A stretch of 64,000 bases of DNA from Microvelia longipes. Lineage: Eukaryota > Arthropoda > Insecta > Hemiptera > Veliidae. Where the stretch lies: contig JACMZG010001863.1 in the NCBI GenBank assembly GCA_018340805.1, positions 52,106,022 to 52,170,021 of the forward strand, given 5' to 3'. The number at the start of each line of letters is the position of its first letter. Within the stretch, counting starts at the first letter, position 1. The notes under the pieces are model-generated. The model worked only from the letters and a program-made list of their open reading frames with translations. It was not told the origin of the DNA and searched no databases. Positions 1-20,879 of this stretch are shown here, piece after piece. The position numbers and the translations under genes are program-made.

Positions 1-52
1 GCCATAACTCCGTAATCAAACGAGATATTGGATATATAAACAGGTAACGATA

Positions 53-245
53 ATGTCGACTAGTAGTATGTACTAAATTGCCTTACATGTCGACTAGTAG
101 TATGTACCAAAAAATGCCTTAATGTCGACTAGTTAGTGTACCAATGCCTTAACTATAGTATGTACCAATTGCCTTATATGTCGACTAGTAGTATGTACCT
201 AATTGCCTTACATGTCGACTAGTAGTATGTACCTAATTGCCTTAC
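53..245. repeat. 34 bp minisatellite
   Basis: About six units of GTCGACTAGTAGTATGTACC followed by TAATTGCCTTACAT, with one shortened unit. Each intact unit has a SalI-like GTCGAC next to CTAG. Confidence 0.85.
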
Positions 246-359
246 AATCCTACTTGGATTTTTATGTACTGGATTTTCAATTAAGACAGACAAGAGAACG
301 TTCTCATTTAAATTAAAAATATCTCTATAAAGCTCAGTCAACGACATGCCCAAACGTTT

Positions 360-1150
360 TCCATTTTTATTTTTCCTCATTTATACCGTAGGTATATAGG
401 AAAAGTATTGTGTAAAAAAATTCGAAACCGGAATTATCCGTTTCAGGCGTTTTGAAAGCCTTCTGAGTGGTTTTCTCAAAGTTGTCTGTCTGTGTATTTA
501 TGTGTGTCAGTTATCATCGTAGCGCCCAGGGTATTTACGCAAGAGAGTTGAAATTTTGTACAAAAATCATTCTACTGCTGTAGTTGTGCTATTCGAAAAA
601 TATTTTTGTGACGTCATTAACCCGCAATAATGACTCCCGCAAAAATCATAAAACGTGGAAAAATGAAGCGATCGAATTGAGATTCAGACGCATGGACTAT
701 GTATAAGACTAACATTTTGCTAAGTTTCATCTCATTATCGGCATTAGTTTATTATTTTCTTTGAATGACTTGTGTACGTTTTTTAAAAAAATGGAAAATG
801 GTCTAATTGAGTTGAAAGTTGGTACAAGTGAATAGTATTACCTAACAATACACTAATAAAAGTACACTAAGTTTAGTTTCAATATGACAAGTATATCCAT
901 GATTTTTGTTGATCATACAAATTAAGGAGCATGAGCGTGGTCAGTGCTGTATGGGTGACCGCTGAGAATGATACGGATGCATTAACTATTCGAAGACGAT
1001 GAGCGAAGCGTGTCCTAAGGTATGTTGCAGTATAAATCTGGCGAACTGTATTTCTGAGAACGAGCGAAGCGAGTCCGAAGCAGGAGGATGAGCGTAGCGA
1101 TCCGATGTATTGAGGAAAAGTTCCGAGGTATCTTGTACCCGACTTTTAAC
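360..1150 (+). repeat. Family A repeat, copy 1, with a 5S rRNA-like segment
   Basis: Runs from TTCCTCATTTATACCGTAGG to the CCGAGGTA...GTACCCGA end. Landmark blocks are TGTCTGTCTGTGT, GTTATCATCGTAGCGC, AAAAATCATAAAACG, CTCATTATCGGCATTAG, a 5S-like stretch (919-970) and GAGCGAAGCGAGTCCGAAGC. No open frame of note. Copies elsewhere: 3225-4000, 19320-19590, 20880-21900 (-), 24936-25130 (-), 26905-27375, 47585-47770, 50530-50645, 53395-53470 and 63027-64000. Confidence 0.75.
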
Positions 1151-1440
1151 AATAATAATCACAAGAGATCAGTTTCGGGGCTCTTGTCAAGGCGATCAAA
1201 CAATGTCATAAAAGGGATCAGTATTTCCCGGACTCTTGTCCAGGAAAATTATAAGTCGTCACAATTTATAATAGAAGTAATAAGGTTAGTTAAAAGGCTC
1301 TTGTGACGGAATATAAGAGACACAATATAAATAATGCGAGAAAGTTAAAAGGAATCAGATTTAGAGCTCTTGTCAAGGAAATTATAAGTCTTCATCGATC
1401 AATGTAATATAAGTCAAAAGGTGTCAGTTTCAGGGTTCTG
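1150..1440. repeat. Degenerate tandem repeat of about 75-100 bp
   Basis: The block GGGATCAG...TTTC...GGACTCTTGTCCAGGAAA and ATTATAAGTC recurs three or four times with heavy divergence. No gene seen. Confidence 0.55.
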
Positions 1441-1499
1441 TTTAAATTAAACTGAAGCGGTACAAAAAGTCATGAAATCTTACCAAAACCCACTTGAGT

Positions 1500-2125
1500 G
1501 GTAAAAAAACTCCCCGCCACGTCTTTGGTTCAAAAAAGTAGGGATATCGACTTTTCTATCCCGCCAAGTCATGTCCGTTTTGGTTTGGAGACGGTCATTG
1601 GCATACTAGGTTGGTAATACTAAAGGGCCTTATTTAAATTGAGAGGCAATCGTCAGCTTCTTCTCCTAGGCGGCAACAAGCCAGAAAAATGAATCAACTT
1701 TAGAGGTAGTTAAGGCAAGAGTATACATATAGCATGTAGTTCCTGACTGTATCGTACCCTTATCGTTTCGTTTATTCATTCATTTCTTTTGTATACTAAT
1801 GGATCTATGATGGTAAGTAAACCTGCTGCAATTATGACAATTGCTAAAATCTATTATCATAAATCTCCACGAACACCTGAACTGTTTGATATCACAAAAT
1901 ATAGCAAAGAAGCTATACAAGTCATTCACACTGCTGGCTCGCCGCCTAGGAAAATAAGCTGATGATTGCCTCTCAATTTTAATAAGGTTTTTTAGTATTG
2001 CCAACCTAGCAACTTTACTTTGAACCGCCAATGACCATTTCCAACCAAAACGGACAAAAACTGGTGGGACAAGAAAGTTTATTCCCCAACTTTTTTGGAC
2101 CAGACTTAGCGGGGAGTTTGGTCAA
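1500..2125. mobile_element. Fold-back repeat, arms about 180 bp
   Basis: The left arm (about 1500-1690) and right arm (about 1935-2125) are inverted copies: AACTCCCCGC termini, an AAAACGGACA-type block, the CCAACCTAG block, TTGAGAGGCAATC and CCTAGGCGGC are all present in both. The spacer of about 240 bp has no recognisable gene. Likely a MITE with long inverted repeats. Confidence 0.7.
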
Positions 2126-2129
2126 CGCT

Positions 2130-2700
2130 AGTAGTTTTTAGTAACATAACATATACTGGCAGCTCCAGTAGGTTTTTTGACTTTTTATCGGCTTAGCAGG
2201 GTTTTTAAACATTTGTTTTACCGCCTATCTAAATAATTCAATAGTCAATTGAGCAGCTGGATATAGAGTAAAAATATGGCAGAAATTATTTACATGAATA
2301 TATGACAACATAACTCTAGTTCAAGGCTCCCACGTGACCTAGCCAACACAGCTTGCTTCCTTATTAATTGTAACATCACTCCTAATGTCATCACCACAAC
2401 CATACTTCTTCTATACTTTACATATTATAGACATATTTTCAAATAAATTAACCATTTTTTGTAATATACATCGTATAACTTCTATTAGAATTAATAAAAC
2501 CTAGACGAGAGTCCTGAAAATTATCCATTTGACTTCTTTTTCATACCCTTCGTAATCATTTTATGTAAACAAATATACGTAAAACAATAAATTGGTTGGT
2601 CTAAAACACCTCTTGTTACTATACCATATTAAGTTGCTTGTTTTGTGAGCAACATATTGAATAATATCACTTGATATACATGATATTTTCATATATTACT
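2130..2700. other. AT-rich stretch, nothing recognised
   Basis: No conserved reading frame, repeat partner or RNA gene was found between the fold-back repeat and the minisatellite. Confidence 0.5.
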
Positions 2701-2704
2701 ATTT

Positions 2705-3070
2705 TTCATATTTTCAAAGAAACAGTATTAATAGGGGATAAAATATGTATATTAATGAAAAGCAAAGAAAAATCATAAAAAGGAAATATAAAATATACAT
2801 TAAAAGCATAGAAAATTATTAATAGGGAATATAATCTATAAATGAAAAGCATAGGAAGTTATTATTAAGAGATATAATACATAAATGAAAATCATAGGAA
2901 ATTTAAGAGATATAATATATAAATGAAAAGCATAGAAAAATTATTAATAGGGAATATAATCTATAAATGAAAAGCATAGGAAGTTATTATTAAGAGATAT
3001 AATATATAAATGAAAAGCATAGAAAAAATATTTATTGGGGATATAATATGTAAATTAAAAGCATAGAAAC
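2705..3070. repeat. AT-rich minisatellite, about 45 bp unit
   Basis: Repeated AAATGAAAAGCATAGAAAAA, TTATTAATAGGGAATATAAT, about eight units with internal shortening. Confidence 0.8.
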
Positions 3071-3224
3071 ATGTTTTAATGATTGGCAAAGAATTTCTAT
3101 AACTAATAAGTTATAGTTGAATAATAATACTTAATTTATCAACTTAAGGAAATTGACATATACATACTAAATCTAGTATATCTTAATTTAGTAGTATTTA
3201 TACTGTATATGTTTTAAACTGTAT

Positions 3225-4000
3225 CTTTTTAATGTGTTTGCAAAAAATCTGAAACCGGGATAAAACCGAAATCATCCGTTTCAATCGTGTTTAAAGCCTC
3301 CTGAGTGGTTTTCGCAAAATTATTTGTCTGTATGTGTGTGTGTGTGTCTGTTATCATCGTAGCGCTCAGTGTATTTATACAAGAGAGTTAAAATTTAGTA
3401 CAAAAATCAGTCTACCACTGATAGCTATTTGGAAAATATTTTTTTTATAACGTCGATAATCCACAATAATGAAAGCGAAAATTTCGAAAAATCACAAAAC
3501 GCGGAAAAATGATGCGATCGGATTGAGAGTAAACACGCATGTGACTATGTATAAGACTAACATATGTGCCATGTTTCATCTTATTATCAGCATTAGTTCA
3601 ATTTTTATTGTATGCCTTGTGTACTTATAAAAAAAATGTAAAAAATTTACAAATGGTCTAATTGAGTTGAAATTTGGTTCAAGTGTATAGTATTACCTTA
3701 TAAATAAATACACTTAGTTTCGTTTCAATATGACAAGTATATCCATGATTTTTGTTGGATCATAAAAATTAAGGAGCATTGAGCGTGGTCAGTGCTGTAT
3801 GGGTGACCGCTTAGAATGATACTGATGCATTTACTATCTGAAGACGAGCGAAGTATAAATTTGCAGTGTAAAATAGGCGAACTGTTTTTGAGGACGAGCG
3901 AAGCGAGTCCGAAGCAGGGAGGATGACTGTAGCGAATCCGATGTAATGAGAAAAAATTTCCGAGGTACCCCGTACCCGATTTTTAAAAATGTGAAAGAAT
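3225..4000 (+). repeat. Family A repeat, copy 2, with a 5S rRNA-like segment
   Basis: Colinear with copy 1 from the GAAACCGGGATAA region to GTACCCGATTTTT. The 5S-like segment at 3755-3820 is the best preserved in the window, with AGGAGCATTGAGCGTGGTCA and ATGGGTGACCGCTT. Confidence 0.75.
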
Positions 4001-4620
4001 GTAATCTGACTTAGAGCAGTATCCTTGTGCATTTCTTAAGTATAAGTGAGACTTATACCCAAGTCAAAACACATACAAAAATCTCACTCAAACTAAAGTA
4101 ACATTCTAGAATATCACCCTGTGTCTGATGCAGAATATTGTTTTAGTACAACAATGCATAATAGTATGCATGGTTGTTGCGAGTGTGACACATACATAAG
4201 TCAATACACATACATAAGTCTCACTTAAACTTTTCTTTTATGTCTACTTCAAATTTGTTTTTTTATCTCACTCTAACTCGTGTTTATTTCAGTTTGTGAT
4301 TGCATTAGTTCACGAATTTTACAAATTATTACATATATATTATGTGTGTGTTTGTGTATTTCCCAACATTTTAATAAATATAGCAGAAAATTTCCTAGCG
4401 TAATTATTCAAAAAAATAATTAAAAATTATCAGAGAGTTGTGCAAGCGAAATAACAAGATTAAATAAATAATTAAACTGTTTAAAAAAATATTTTTACAA
4501 GATAAACCTGTGTCAACACTCGACATGCCTTTCCTATCCCATGCCTTTATGATAACATAATTCAATAGCAAATAAATAATTATTCTATTAAGTACATATT
4601 ATATGAACAGCCTATACCTA
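4001..4620. other. AT-rich stretch, nothing recognised
   Basis: Contains a loose inverted pair around GTGAGACTTATACCC and AAGTCTCACTTAAAC, but no gene. Confidence 0.45.
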
Positions 4621-4665
4621 AAGATTTAGGTCTTCCGATGGTGACCGCGTCAATGTAGATGAAGA

Positions 4666-4707
4666 ATCCGATGTTTCGCTCCTCCTGTAGGAGGCATCTT
4701 CAGGGAT
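4666..4707 (-). ncRNA. Hammerhead-like motif, family E copy 1
   Basis: The minus strand reads ATCC, CTGAAGA, T, GCCTCC, a short loop, GGAGGAGC, GAAA, CAT, C, GGAT. Helix I is a perfect ATCC/GGAT. Helix II pairs GCCTCC with GGAGG-GC around one bulged A. GAAACATC matches the GAAAC-NTC arrangement of short-helix-III hammerheads. Intact core. Confidence 0.55.
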
Positions 4708-4795
4708 GTAGGGAATCATGGATAGAAACACAATGCTCTACAAAACTGAACTCGTTTGTTCATTTTTGTAGAGCATTGTGTTTTTTATCCATGAT

Positions 4796-4881
4796 CATGG
4801 CGTAGCCAGGGTTGCCTTAGGGGGGGCCCATCATATAATATATATATAATACATACATATATATATATATAATATAATATA

Positions 4882-4928
<47 letters not shown>

Positions 4929-6957
4929 GTGTGTTGTGTGGTGTGAGTGAGTGGTTTGTGTGTATGTAAGGTTTATGGTTTTTTTTAAATAATTCTGCGC
5001 GTGGTCCGCGCATTTCGAGCGAATTTCTTTTGGATGCGTGTTTTCGTGCTTAACAACAATTCTGGTTGGAATGATCATTTTATAGTTTTTTACATTAATA
5101 AGTTTACAACTACTCAATAAATAATTTCGGCGCGGTGGTCCGCAGTCGGGCAAATTTAATTTAAGAATGCGTATATCTGTGCTTAAAAAACCCATTTCTT
5201 GGTTAACGTTCCGGTTCATGCTTAAAACCTAAGCGTTACTCAATTGTCAAGCACTGCTCGTAACATCATTTTGTCTGTATTTTTCAAAGAAAATGCGCAT
5301 AATTATCCAGTTAACTTATATACAAAACTATGCCTCTAAAGTTAGCAGTACGCACTATATTTGAAATAGTTTAAGCTTAGTTACTTATCTTTAAGCTTAG
5401 TCAGTTATCTTTCCAAAAGTTTTAGCGCATTCCTTTGAAAAATACAGACAAAATGAGTACGAAGCAGGCTTGACAATGAAGTAACTGCTTAGGTTCTGAA
5501 GTAGAACCGGAAACTAAAGCAAGAAATGGGTTGTTAAAGCCACGGAAACAGCGAATTCCTAAATGGTATTTGCCCGACAAGCGATCACCGCGCCAAGAAT
5601 TATTTAGTAGTTATATACATATATAAATGTACAAAAAGAATAAAAATTAACGTCCTACCAAAGATTGTGTTAATCAGAACCACGCATACCAAAGAAAATC
5701 TTCCGATTGCGGACCACACGCCAAGAATTATTTTGTAGTTATATAACTTATTTATGCAAAAGACACGATAAGAAATACGTCCCACATGATTTTAAAAACC
5801 CGGAGAGAATTTGAAGTAATTGTATCTGACTCCGGACCACTGCCTATTCAACACACGAAAACAGGCCACAAAAACAGTGGAAAACGACTCCCCACTTGAA
5901 ATATGTTTATTAAGGGTCAAAATTTAGGGTTTCCTGCATAACCACCGTTTTTTGAGCTAATGATCACTTAGAGTGGCCGTATCGACTTCAGACCTGAAAT
6001 TTAATCGATTTGAACGCCCAAAAACATAGAAAACGACACCCCTACCAAAAATTTTTTGTCATCAACCCGTTAATTTGGTTTCAAGTAATTTGTTGTGCTT
6101 TTTCCGACTTTTTGGTCATTTAGAGGTCGTTATTGACTTCAGAACTGGTTTCATTCGATTTCAGGCCCAACTACATAGAAACGACATCCTACTCAAATTT
6201 ATTTATTTTTTAATCGACCTAAGATTTGGTTTCCGAATCTTACAATGGTTTATTCCGAACTTGTTGTCATTTAGAGTGGTGCATTAGACTTCGGGGACCG
6301 GTTTTATTTGATTCAGCGTCTCAAAAAACGTATACATTGACCTTTTTGCGGCGAAAAAGTATTAACCCTGAAATTTGCCAATTTTTTGAAAATTTTGCTG
6401 ACTCAGCAACTGGTTAATGTTTACAAAACCTGTTTTCAATAGGGTTTTGTCCTCCAAAGGTAATTTTGTTACCAAGTGTTGATTAAAAAAATATCCGTTC
6501 GAAAGATCATGTGTTTTACAAGAAACGATGCTATCCCATTTAGCGAATTTTATTCCCAAAAGGGAAATTCGCTAAAAAACAAACCTCTTAGGGACAAAAT
6601 CAAAACAATTTTTTTAAATAGTCTTAATGAAAAAACATATCCCCTAAAACAAAATATAAATTATTATTGAACTGACTGAACTAAATATGGTTTTTATTTA
6701 ATAATAATAAAACCACAAAGTTAATATGTCGAACTAAAAAAAACAAATTTAATTTTTAAGACAAACCCTTTAAGCTCTAAATTATTATAAATAAAAATTA
6801 TAAAATTAATTAAATTATTTTTATAAAATTAAAATTTAGATTAATTTTAATAAAAAAAATGTTTTTCCTTGCCTGAACCATAGTTTTTATATATAAATTT
6901 TTGCAACAACCCTGCTCGGCTAGGGGGGGGCCCGGGCCCCCCCTGGCTACGCCCATG
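4796..6957. mobile_element. Non-autonomous hAT-like element, 8 bp TSD
   Basis: Ends are CATGGCGTAGCCAGG (left) and the complement of CATGGGCGTAGCCAGG (right), followed inward by G/C runs. Both sides carry TCCATGAT (4788-4795 and 6958-6965), an 8 bp duplication typical of the hAT superfamily. The 2162 bp interior has no transposase; it contains an (AT)n tract, several ordinary short open frames of no recognisable identity, and sequence that recurs in reverse at 54180-55040. It split a family E repeat, whose halves remain at 4621-4787 and 6966-7064. Confidence 0.82.
4833..4925. repeat. (AT)n tract
   Basis: Nearly pure TA dinucleotides inside the hAT-like element. Confidence 0.9.
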
Positions 6958-6972
6958 TCCATGATGTCCTAC

Positions 6973-7014
6973 ATCCCTGAAGATGCCTCCCACAGTGGAA
7001 GCGAAACGTCAGAT
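6973..7014 (+). ncRNA. Hammerhead-like motif, family E copy 2
   Basis: ATCC, CTGAAGA, T, GCCTCC, loop, GGAAGC, GAAA, CGT, C, AGAT. The core is intact, helix III is the palindrome ACGT and the cleavage residue is C. Helix I (ATCC/AGAT) has one C-A mismatch at the first pair. This is the other half of the family E repeat split by the hAT-like insertion. Confidence 0.55.
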
Positions 7015-7200
7015 TCTTCATCTAACATTGACGCGGTCAACCACCGGAAGACCTAAATCTTCATGACAATAACCGCATGATAATATTTACATTAAGTATT
7101 ATTAATGTAAAATATTATACCATGTCATTAGGCTGCGAAAAGAAGAACTTGATTAACCTGATTTGGTTACTATTAAGATTATATTTGCGTATTAAGATTT

Positions 7201-7440
7201 TATTTGCGTCCACCTCCGTGGTCTAGGTCGTTAAGGCGTCAGTTATTAAACTGACCCTTGACACCACAGAGGTCTGGGGTTCGCATCTCAGGTTACGCTC
7301 TGAGTTTCTATAAGATTATTGTTCAAATAAATTGTTGCCAACTTTAGACTACACTTGGAGCGTAACGGCTGCAACTACCAATGGAGGTTGTTTCCGCAAG
7401 GGTTACCCTGATGAGCCGCATTAAAATGAACGGGCATTAT
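7201..7440 (+). repeat. tRNA-derived SINE, type 1, copy 1
   Basis: The A-box-like TCTAGGTCGTTAAGGCG and B-box-like GGGGTTCGCATCTCA are spaced as in a tRNA with a long variable arm (Leu/Ser-like), followed by an unrelated tail shared with 29684-29905. The tRNA fold is decayed, so this is not a functional tRNA. Confidence 0.75.
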
Positions 7441-7717
7441 AATTATTATTAAAAGATTTTATTTTATGGTCTTCACATGTCATGTATGGGGCTTGACGCC
7501 AATAAAACAATTTTTGTTGATGACGTCATAACATTTTATCAACAATAGGCTCCGCAACATCCTCAAGTTTTGTTTTGATTCGAGAAAGCCTTGTATATAC
7601 GCTATACGCAACGTAAGAAAAACTTTTGCATTAACTTTAAAGGACTGTAAATCTCTTTTTACGGACGGATATTACGTCGAACGAAAATCGGACCTACAAA
7701 ATTGGATCCGAAATAAT

Positions 7718-7730
7718 AATATATATATAT

Positions 7731-7777
<47 letters not shown>

Positions 7778-7782
7778 TATAT
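7718..7782. repeat. (AT)n tract
   Basis: Nearly pure TA dinucleotides upstream of the first visible glycerol kinase exon. Confidence 0.9.
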
Positions 7783-8158
7783 CATTTTGCTAGGATATAT
7801 TGCCTAAGATTAGGAGGCCAAATGGAATCGTACTCCCCCCCCACTCCCTCCCTCTTTCACTTCCGTTTTCCGAACTACCTCATATCCGAAAAGCGTCATT
7901 TTCTGATAAAAATTCGCTAGAATACCAGTGAAATACGATGGAAGGTGTTAACAAATTGACGTGATTTTTGAGTCAAATAACTTATGTTTGACTGCTGGAA
8001 CTTTATTCAATAAATGTAAGAGGTGTGTTTATTTATATTGTATTTAGTTGATAAGCACTAATGATGCACAGTGTTTTAGGGGAGAGACTGATTCCTATTT
8101 TCCTTGAATTTTTGACTCCACAGCACATCCATACTATCGTTATCATTTTGTTTCACAG

Positions 8159-17298
<9,140 letters not shown>

Positions 17299-17545
17299 CA
17301 CGACCTCTGTTGAACACTAGACACATTCCAATACTTAGCTGGATTACGACTGTTATTAATAGACTAATTAACAAACAACGAAAACCTGGTTTAAAGAAAG
17401 TAAACAGTATATTATACTTAAAAATTTACGTCAACATTAAAAAAAAGTATAATTACTAAGTGCAAGACATAACTTTACTTTGGAATGAGCCTTATAAATT
17501 AAGAATAATTATGAGCACTACAACAGTGTTTTGAGGTATTACATT

Positions 17546-17590
17546 CTGAAGATGTTTCCGACTCTGGAAACGAACTTGCTCTTGTAAGAT
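17546..17590 (+). other. Weak hammerhead-like block downstream of glycerol kinase
   Basis: CTGAAGA, T, GTTTCC, loop, GGAAAC, GAAC. Helix II is a perfect 6 bp, but GAAA is GAAC and no helix I is apparent. Possibly an older relative of family E. Confidence 0.25.
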
Positions 17591-17656
17591 TAATAGAAAC
17601 ATAAAAAAGGACTAATTTTTAAATTGTAAAGAACAACCAAAACATCTAAATCATTT

Positions 17657-18215
17657 GTAGACTTAGAATAATACTAATATAGAAGGAGCATATGACTATA
17701 AACACAATGTAATTCTACTGATAACACGATAGCCGCTTGACTAGTGCACTTGAGTAGGGGTACCGCTCTAACAACAAAACGTTATTTTAAATACGTGGTA
17801 TAAATATCCATTATTGAAGAAAGATCGTAAGAACAAATATAATCACTTAAAACACCTGCTGAGTATTTAATAAAACCGGTCTTAGATGGCAAAAGGATAG
17901 CGGAATACAATAATCTACATTTAGTTGACTAGGACTACTTTTAATATAATTTTAATTAAAAATGTTAAACTACAATTTAAAATGCTTAAAATATTGTAAT
18001 GCACCCATATTTATATTAGTATTTTATGAATAATCAATCATTAATTAATAATAAAACATAATAATTCAGCAACCGGAAGTATTGCCAACTTTTTTTATAA
18101 GAAAATTGTATATTGTTAGAGTGGCAGCATTACTTAGGTGCACCAGTGAATCGCCTTTTAGTGTAATTAGTAGCGCTCCTTCTATATATAGTATTATTCT
18201 AAGTTTGTAGATTTA
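17657..18215. mobile_element. Family J inverted-repeat element, copy 1
   Basis: Termini of about 35 bp with ACTTAGAATAATACTA and TATAGAAGGAGC, inverted at the right end. The body includes TGTAATTCTACTGATAACAC and a long AT-rich part. A reverse partial copy lies at 60690-61165. It is downstream of glycerol kinase. Confidence 0.7.
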
Positions 18216-18773
18216 CTAAGACATAACAAAACTAATAAATAATACAAATGTGTACTGAGTACCTATTTAGATTCAAGATTAATAAATTTGCTCAAAAATG
18301 TGTTCTGTTAAATAAAAATGTAAAATATCTTTGAAAGCTACTTTTTGTTAGCTCTAAAACTATAGTGTGATACTAGTATGCTAGTACCATACTAGTAGTA
18401 CGCTACAAAGCTGTGAAGTGAGTTTTTTCATTTACTGTTAAGCAAAGCAAAATGGTAAAAATTGCAAAACAGAAAATATGTTTTGCTTCGCTTAACAGTA
18501 AATATTGCCAGGCTTAAGAAAAAACACTTTATAGCCATGTTGCATATGCTATTTTTTCAGAGGTAGGTGACAATGAAAACACAAATTATTAAAAACCAAA
18601 CTTTTTCAAAAACAATCCACTTTAATGATAAGAAATGAAAATCCAATCTTCATCTACTTATTTTATAGGTATTAAATTAATATTTGTCGTATGTAAACCA
18701 TATTTAAGTATATTTAATATCTCATTAGTAATAAAAGACAATTAAATGATGATGATTTTTTTAAATAACCAGA

Positions 18774-19160
18774 TGTAGCATTGCATTGCTTGTTCCATTT
18801 CCTAGGTGTCTCTCGCACAATTATATTGTGTCAACTATTCATGTTTTGCAAAATTCGGTAGTATCAAATGATATATGTTTTGCTTGCCATGCATGTTGGC
18901 ATTAAGAGAGCACCGCTCGTCTCTGGTAAATACTTCAAATTATATTCTTCAGAATTAATTGAAGGCCAGAGTGAGTTCAGGCTTTTTCGGCGCCCTAATG
19001 AGTTAGACATAACGAAACAGAGTGGGACATGACATTATGTCGAGCCATCAATGATGACGAATGTCGAATGATGGAACAGTTCCCAGATATAGCATTGCAT
19101 TTTGCTTGTTACATTTCCTAGATGTCTCTCACACAATTATATTGTGTCAACTATTCATGT
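18774..19160. repeat. Family F repeat with its terminal block repeated
   Basis: The block TAGCATTGCATTGCTTGT... ends at about 18830 and returns at 19090 after one 312 bp unit, so a unit and the start of a second follow each other directly. It is between glycerol kinase and FAM98. Confidence 0.7.
18989..19046 (+). ncRNA. Hammerhead-like motif, family F copy 1 (core altered)
   Basis: GGCGCC, CTAATGA (G5 replaced by A), GTTA, GACA, TAAC, GAAA, apical region, ATGTC, GAGCC. Helix II GTTA/TAAC is perfect here. A further damaged copy is at about 30100-30152. Confidence 0.45.
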
Positions 19161-19319
19161 TTTGCAAAACTCGGTAGTATCAAATGATATATTCATAAAA
19201 CATTTCAAAAACTTTAAACAAGTTTTTGTTTTTTTTTTTTTTAACAAGTTTTTGATTGGCAAAAGTATACAAGTTTATTTAGTGTAATCAGGAGCCATAT
19301 TTTATTTATTGATTTGTAA

Positions 19320-19590
19320 ATTTTTCAGATAGTTTTGACATTTTGCAAATTCGGATTCACATACAAGACCAACAAACATGATAAACGTCATCTCATTAGC
19401 ATCATTAGTTAAATTTCATCAAATAACATAGTAGAATTTCATCTATGTTATTAAATAGAAAAATCATCCGAATATGATTTTCATATTCTGCGGACAAGCA
19501 AAGCGAGTGTGAGAAGTGAAGAGGTTGAGCGTAGCAAATCCTTTAAGATGAGGTAAAATTCTGAGGTACCCCGCACCTAATTTTCAGCAA
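19320..19590 (+). repeat. Family A fragment, 3' part
   Basis: Weakly matches the family middle (ATCTCATTAGCATCATTAG) and clearly the end (GAGCGTAGCAAATCC, TGAGGTACCCCGCACC). Confidence 0.55.
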
Positions 19591-20484
19591 ATTTCCAAAG
19601 GAAAAATGAATTTTAAATAAGTAGAAGTAAAGTTGGTGCAATATTTTTTTTTTTAATTTTATTACATGTGTGTAAGATTTTATAAAATAAATAAAAATTT
19701 GGTTAGCGGAATTTTGGCTTATTGTTGTCTCCTTTCTTTCAAGGTTATACGATATCAGTGAATATATAGTTGAATTGTGAGGAAATTATGGGCGTGGTTT
19801 AACATCTAAGAGTATCCTCGTTAGCTCCCTCCCATTAATTTCCCATGCTGTCAACTGATTTTAACCGTGTTTTGTACAGTTAGTTTTCTAATCACTTGTT
19901 CATCTTTTTACTTTATCTTACTAATGAGAGGAAAAAGAGATGATGAATTATATACTTGCTATTATATACTATTATAACTATTATATATTATAACCTTTCA
20001 GCTACCGCAGCCTCCATAACAATATTCAAAAATAGCATGCAAAAAATATTCATTAATGCCGAGCTCTATTCTATCTTTGATTTTTTATAGTGTATTGAAT
20101 AAATAATTTCAATTATTGCAAATATGACTTTAGTAATATCATTTTATATGGTTTCTTCAAACAAAGAAATTTTTACAATAAATTAATACAATTTTTATTT
20201 ATTTTCAGATAGCTCTGCATTACTTAAATAATATTTATTTTAATGTTTTGTGTAATAACTTTATTGAGTGTAATTATGGGTTTTTCTGTTTTTATTTTGT
20301 AGATTTTAATAACTTGAAAATGCTCTGAGTGATGAAGTGTGAAATATAGTTTAAAAATAAGATCTAAATTTTCATTTTGTCTCTTTAACGCCCAAACACT
20401 TTGAATTGATTGAATATATACCCTAAACCATTTAATTGAGATCTTTACAAGAACCATCCGCAGCCTGGTATACAACTGCAGACG

Positions 20485-20590
20485 CTGGCTATACATACTA
20501 GGCCCTGGCTATACATACTGCAGGCCCTGGGCAATACATACTGCAGGCCCTGGGCTATACATACTGCTAGGCTAACATACTGCAGGATTA
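20485..20590. repeat. About 27 bp minisatellite
   Basis: Four units of CCCTGGCTATACATACTGCAG with small changes. Confidence 0.8.
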
Positions 20591-20879
20591 TGCAGTTACT
20601 ACATCTAACAATTTATGATGCACTGATTGCAGAGCTCTCTTTGGTTCCCACCAATTATTACTGTTGGGGTAACACATTATCACCAACTATGTCAAAATTA
20701 ATTGTCATAGTTGAGGAGACATCATAGAGATATAAATGTTATAAGGCGTTACCTTTTACTGATTAAGTTAAGCATTACTAATGATTCAACAAACTAAAAG
20801 AGGAAATTATCGTCACTTTTTTAAAGAAATATTTGTTTTCTTGGTAACTCACGAATAAGTGACAGTGTTGCCGAATCTA

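Larger units (their letters stand above)
4621..7064. repeat. Family E repeat, split by a hAT-like insertion
   Basis: Family E is a block of about 110 bp running from GATGTCCTACATCCCTGAAG to GGAAGACCTAAATCTTCA. Here two copies in opposite orientation (4621-4710 on the minus strand, 6966-7064 on the plus) flank the 4796-6957 insertion; the left one is followed by a hairpin with ACAATGCTCTACAAAACTGA. Other copies are at 13223-13330 (+), 22876-22930 (+), 58266-58371 (+) and 62475-62625 (-). Confidence 0.75.

Noticed and set aside
1..245. CRISPR-like array
   Set aside because: The 34 bp units are contiguous, without unique spacers, and the DNA is eukaryotic; it is a minisatellite.
4785..5219. 144-codon minus-strand open frame with YIYIYI run
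   Set aside because: It spans an (AT)n tract inside a non-autonomous element; the periodic residues are translation of the dinucleotide repeat and the rest matches nothing.
17546..17590. Fourth hammerhead family downstream of glycerol kinase
   Set aside because: Helix II is good, but GAAA is GAAC and no helix I pairing is visible; one copy only.
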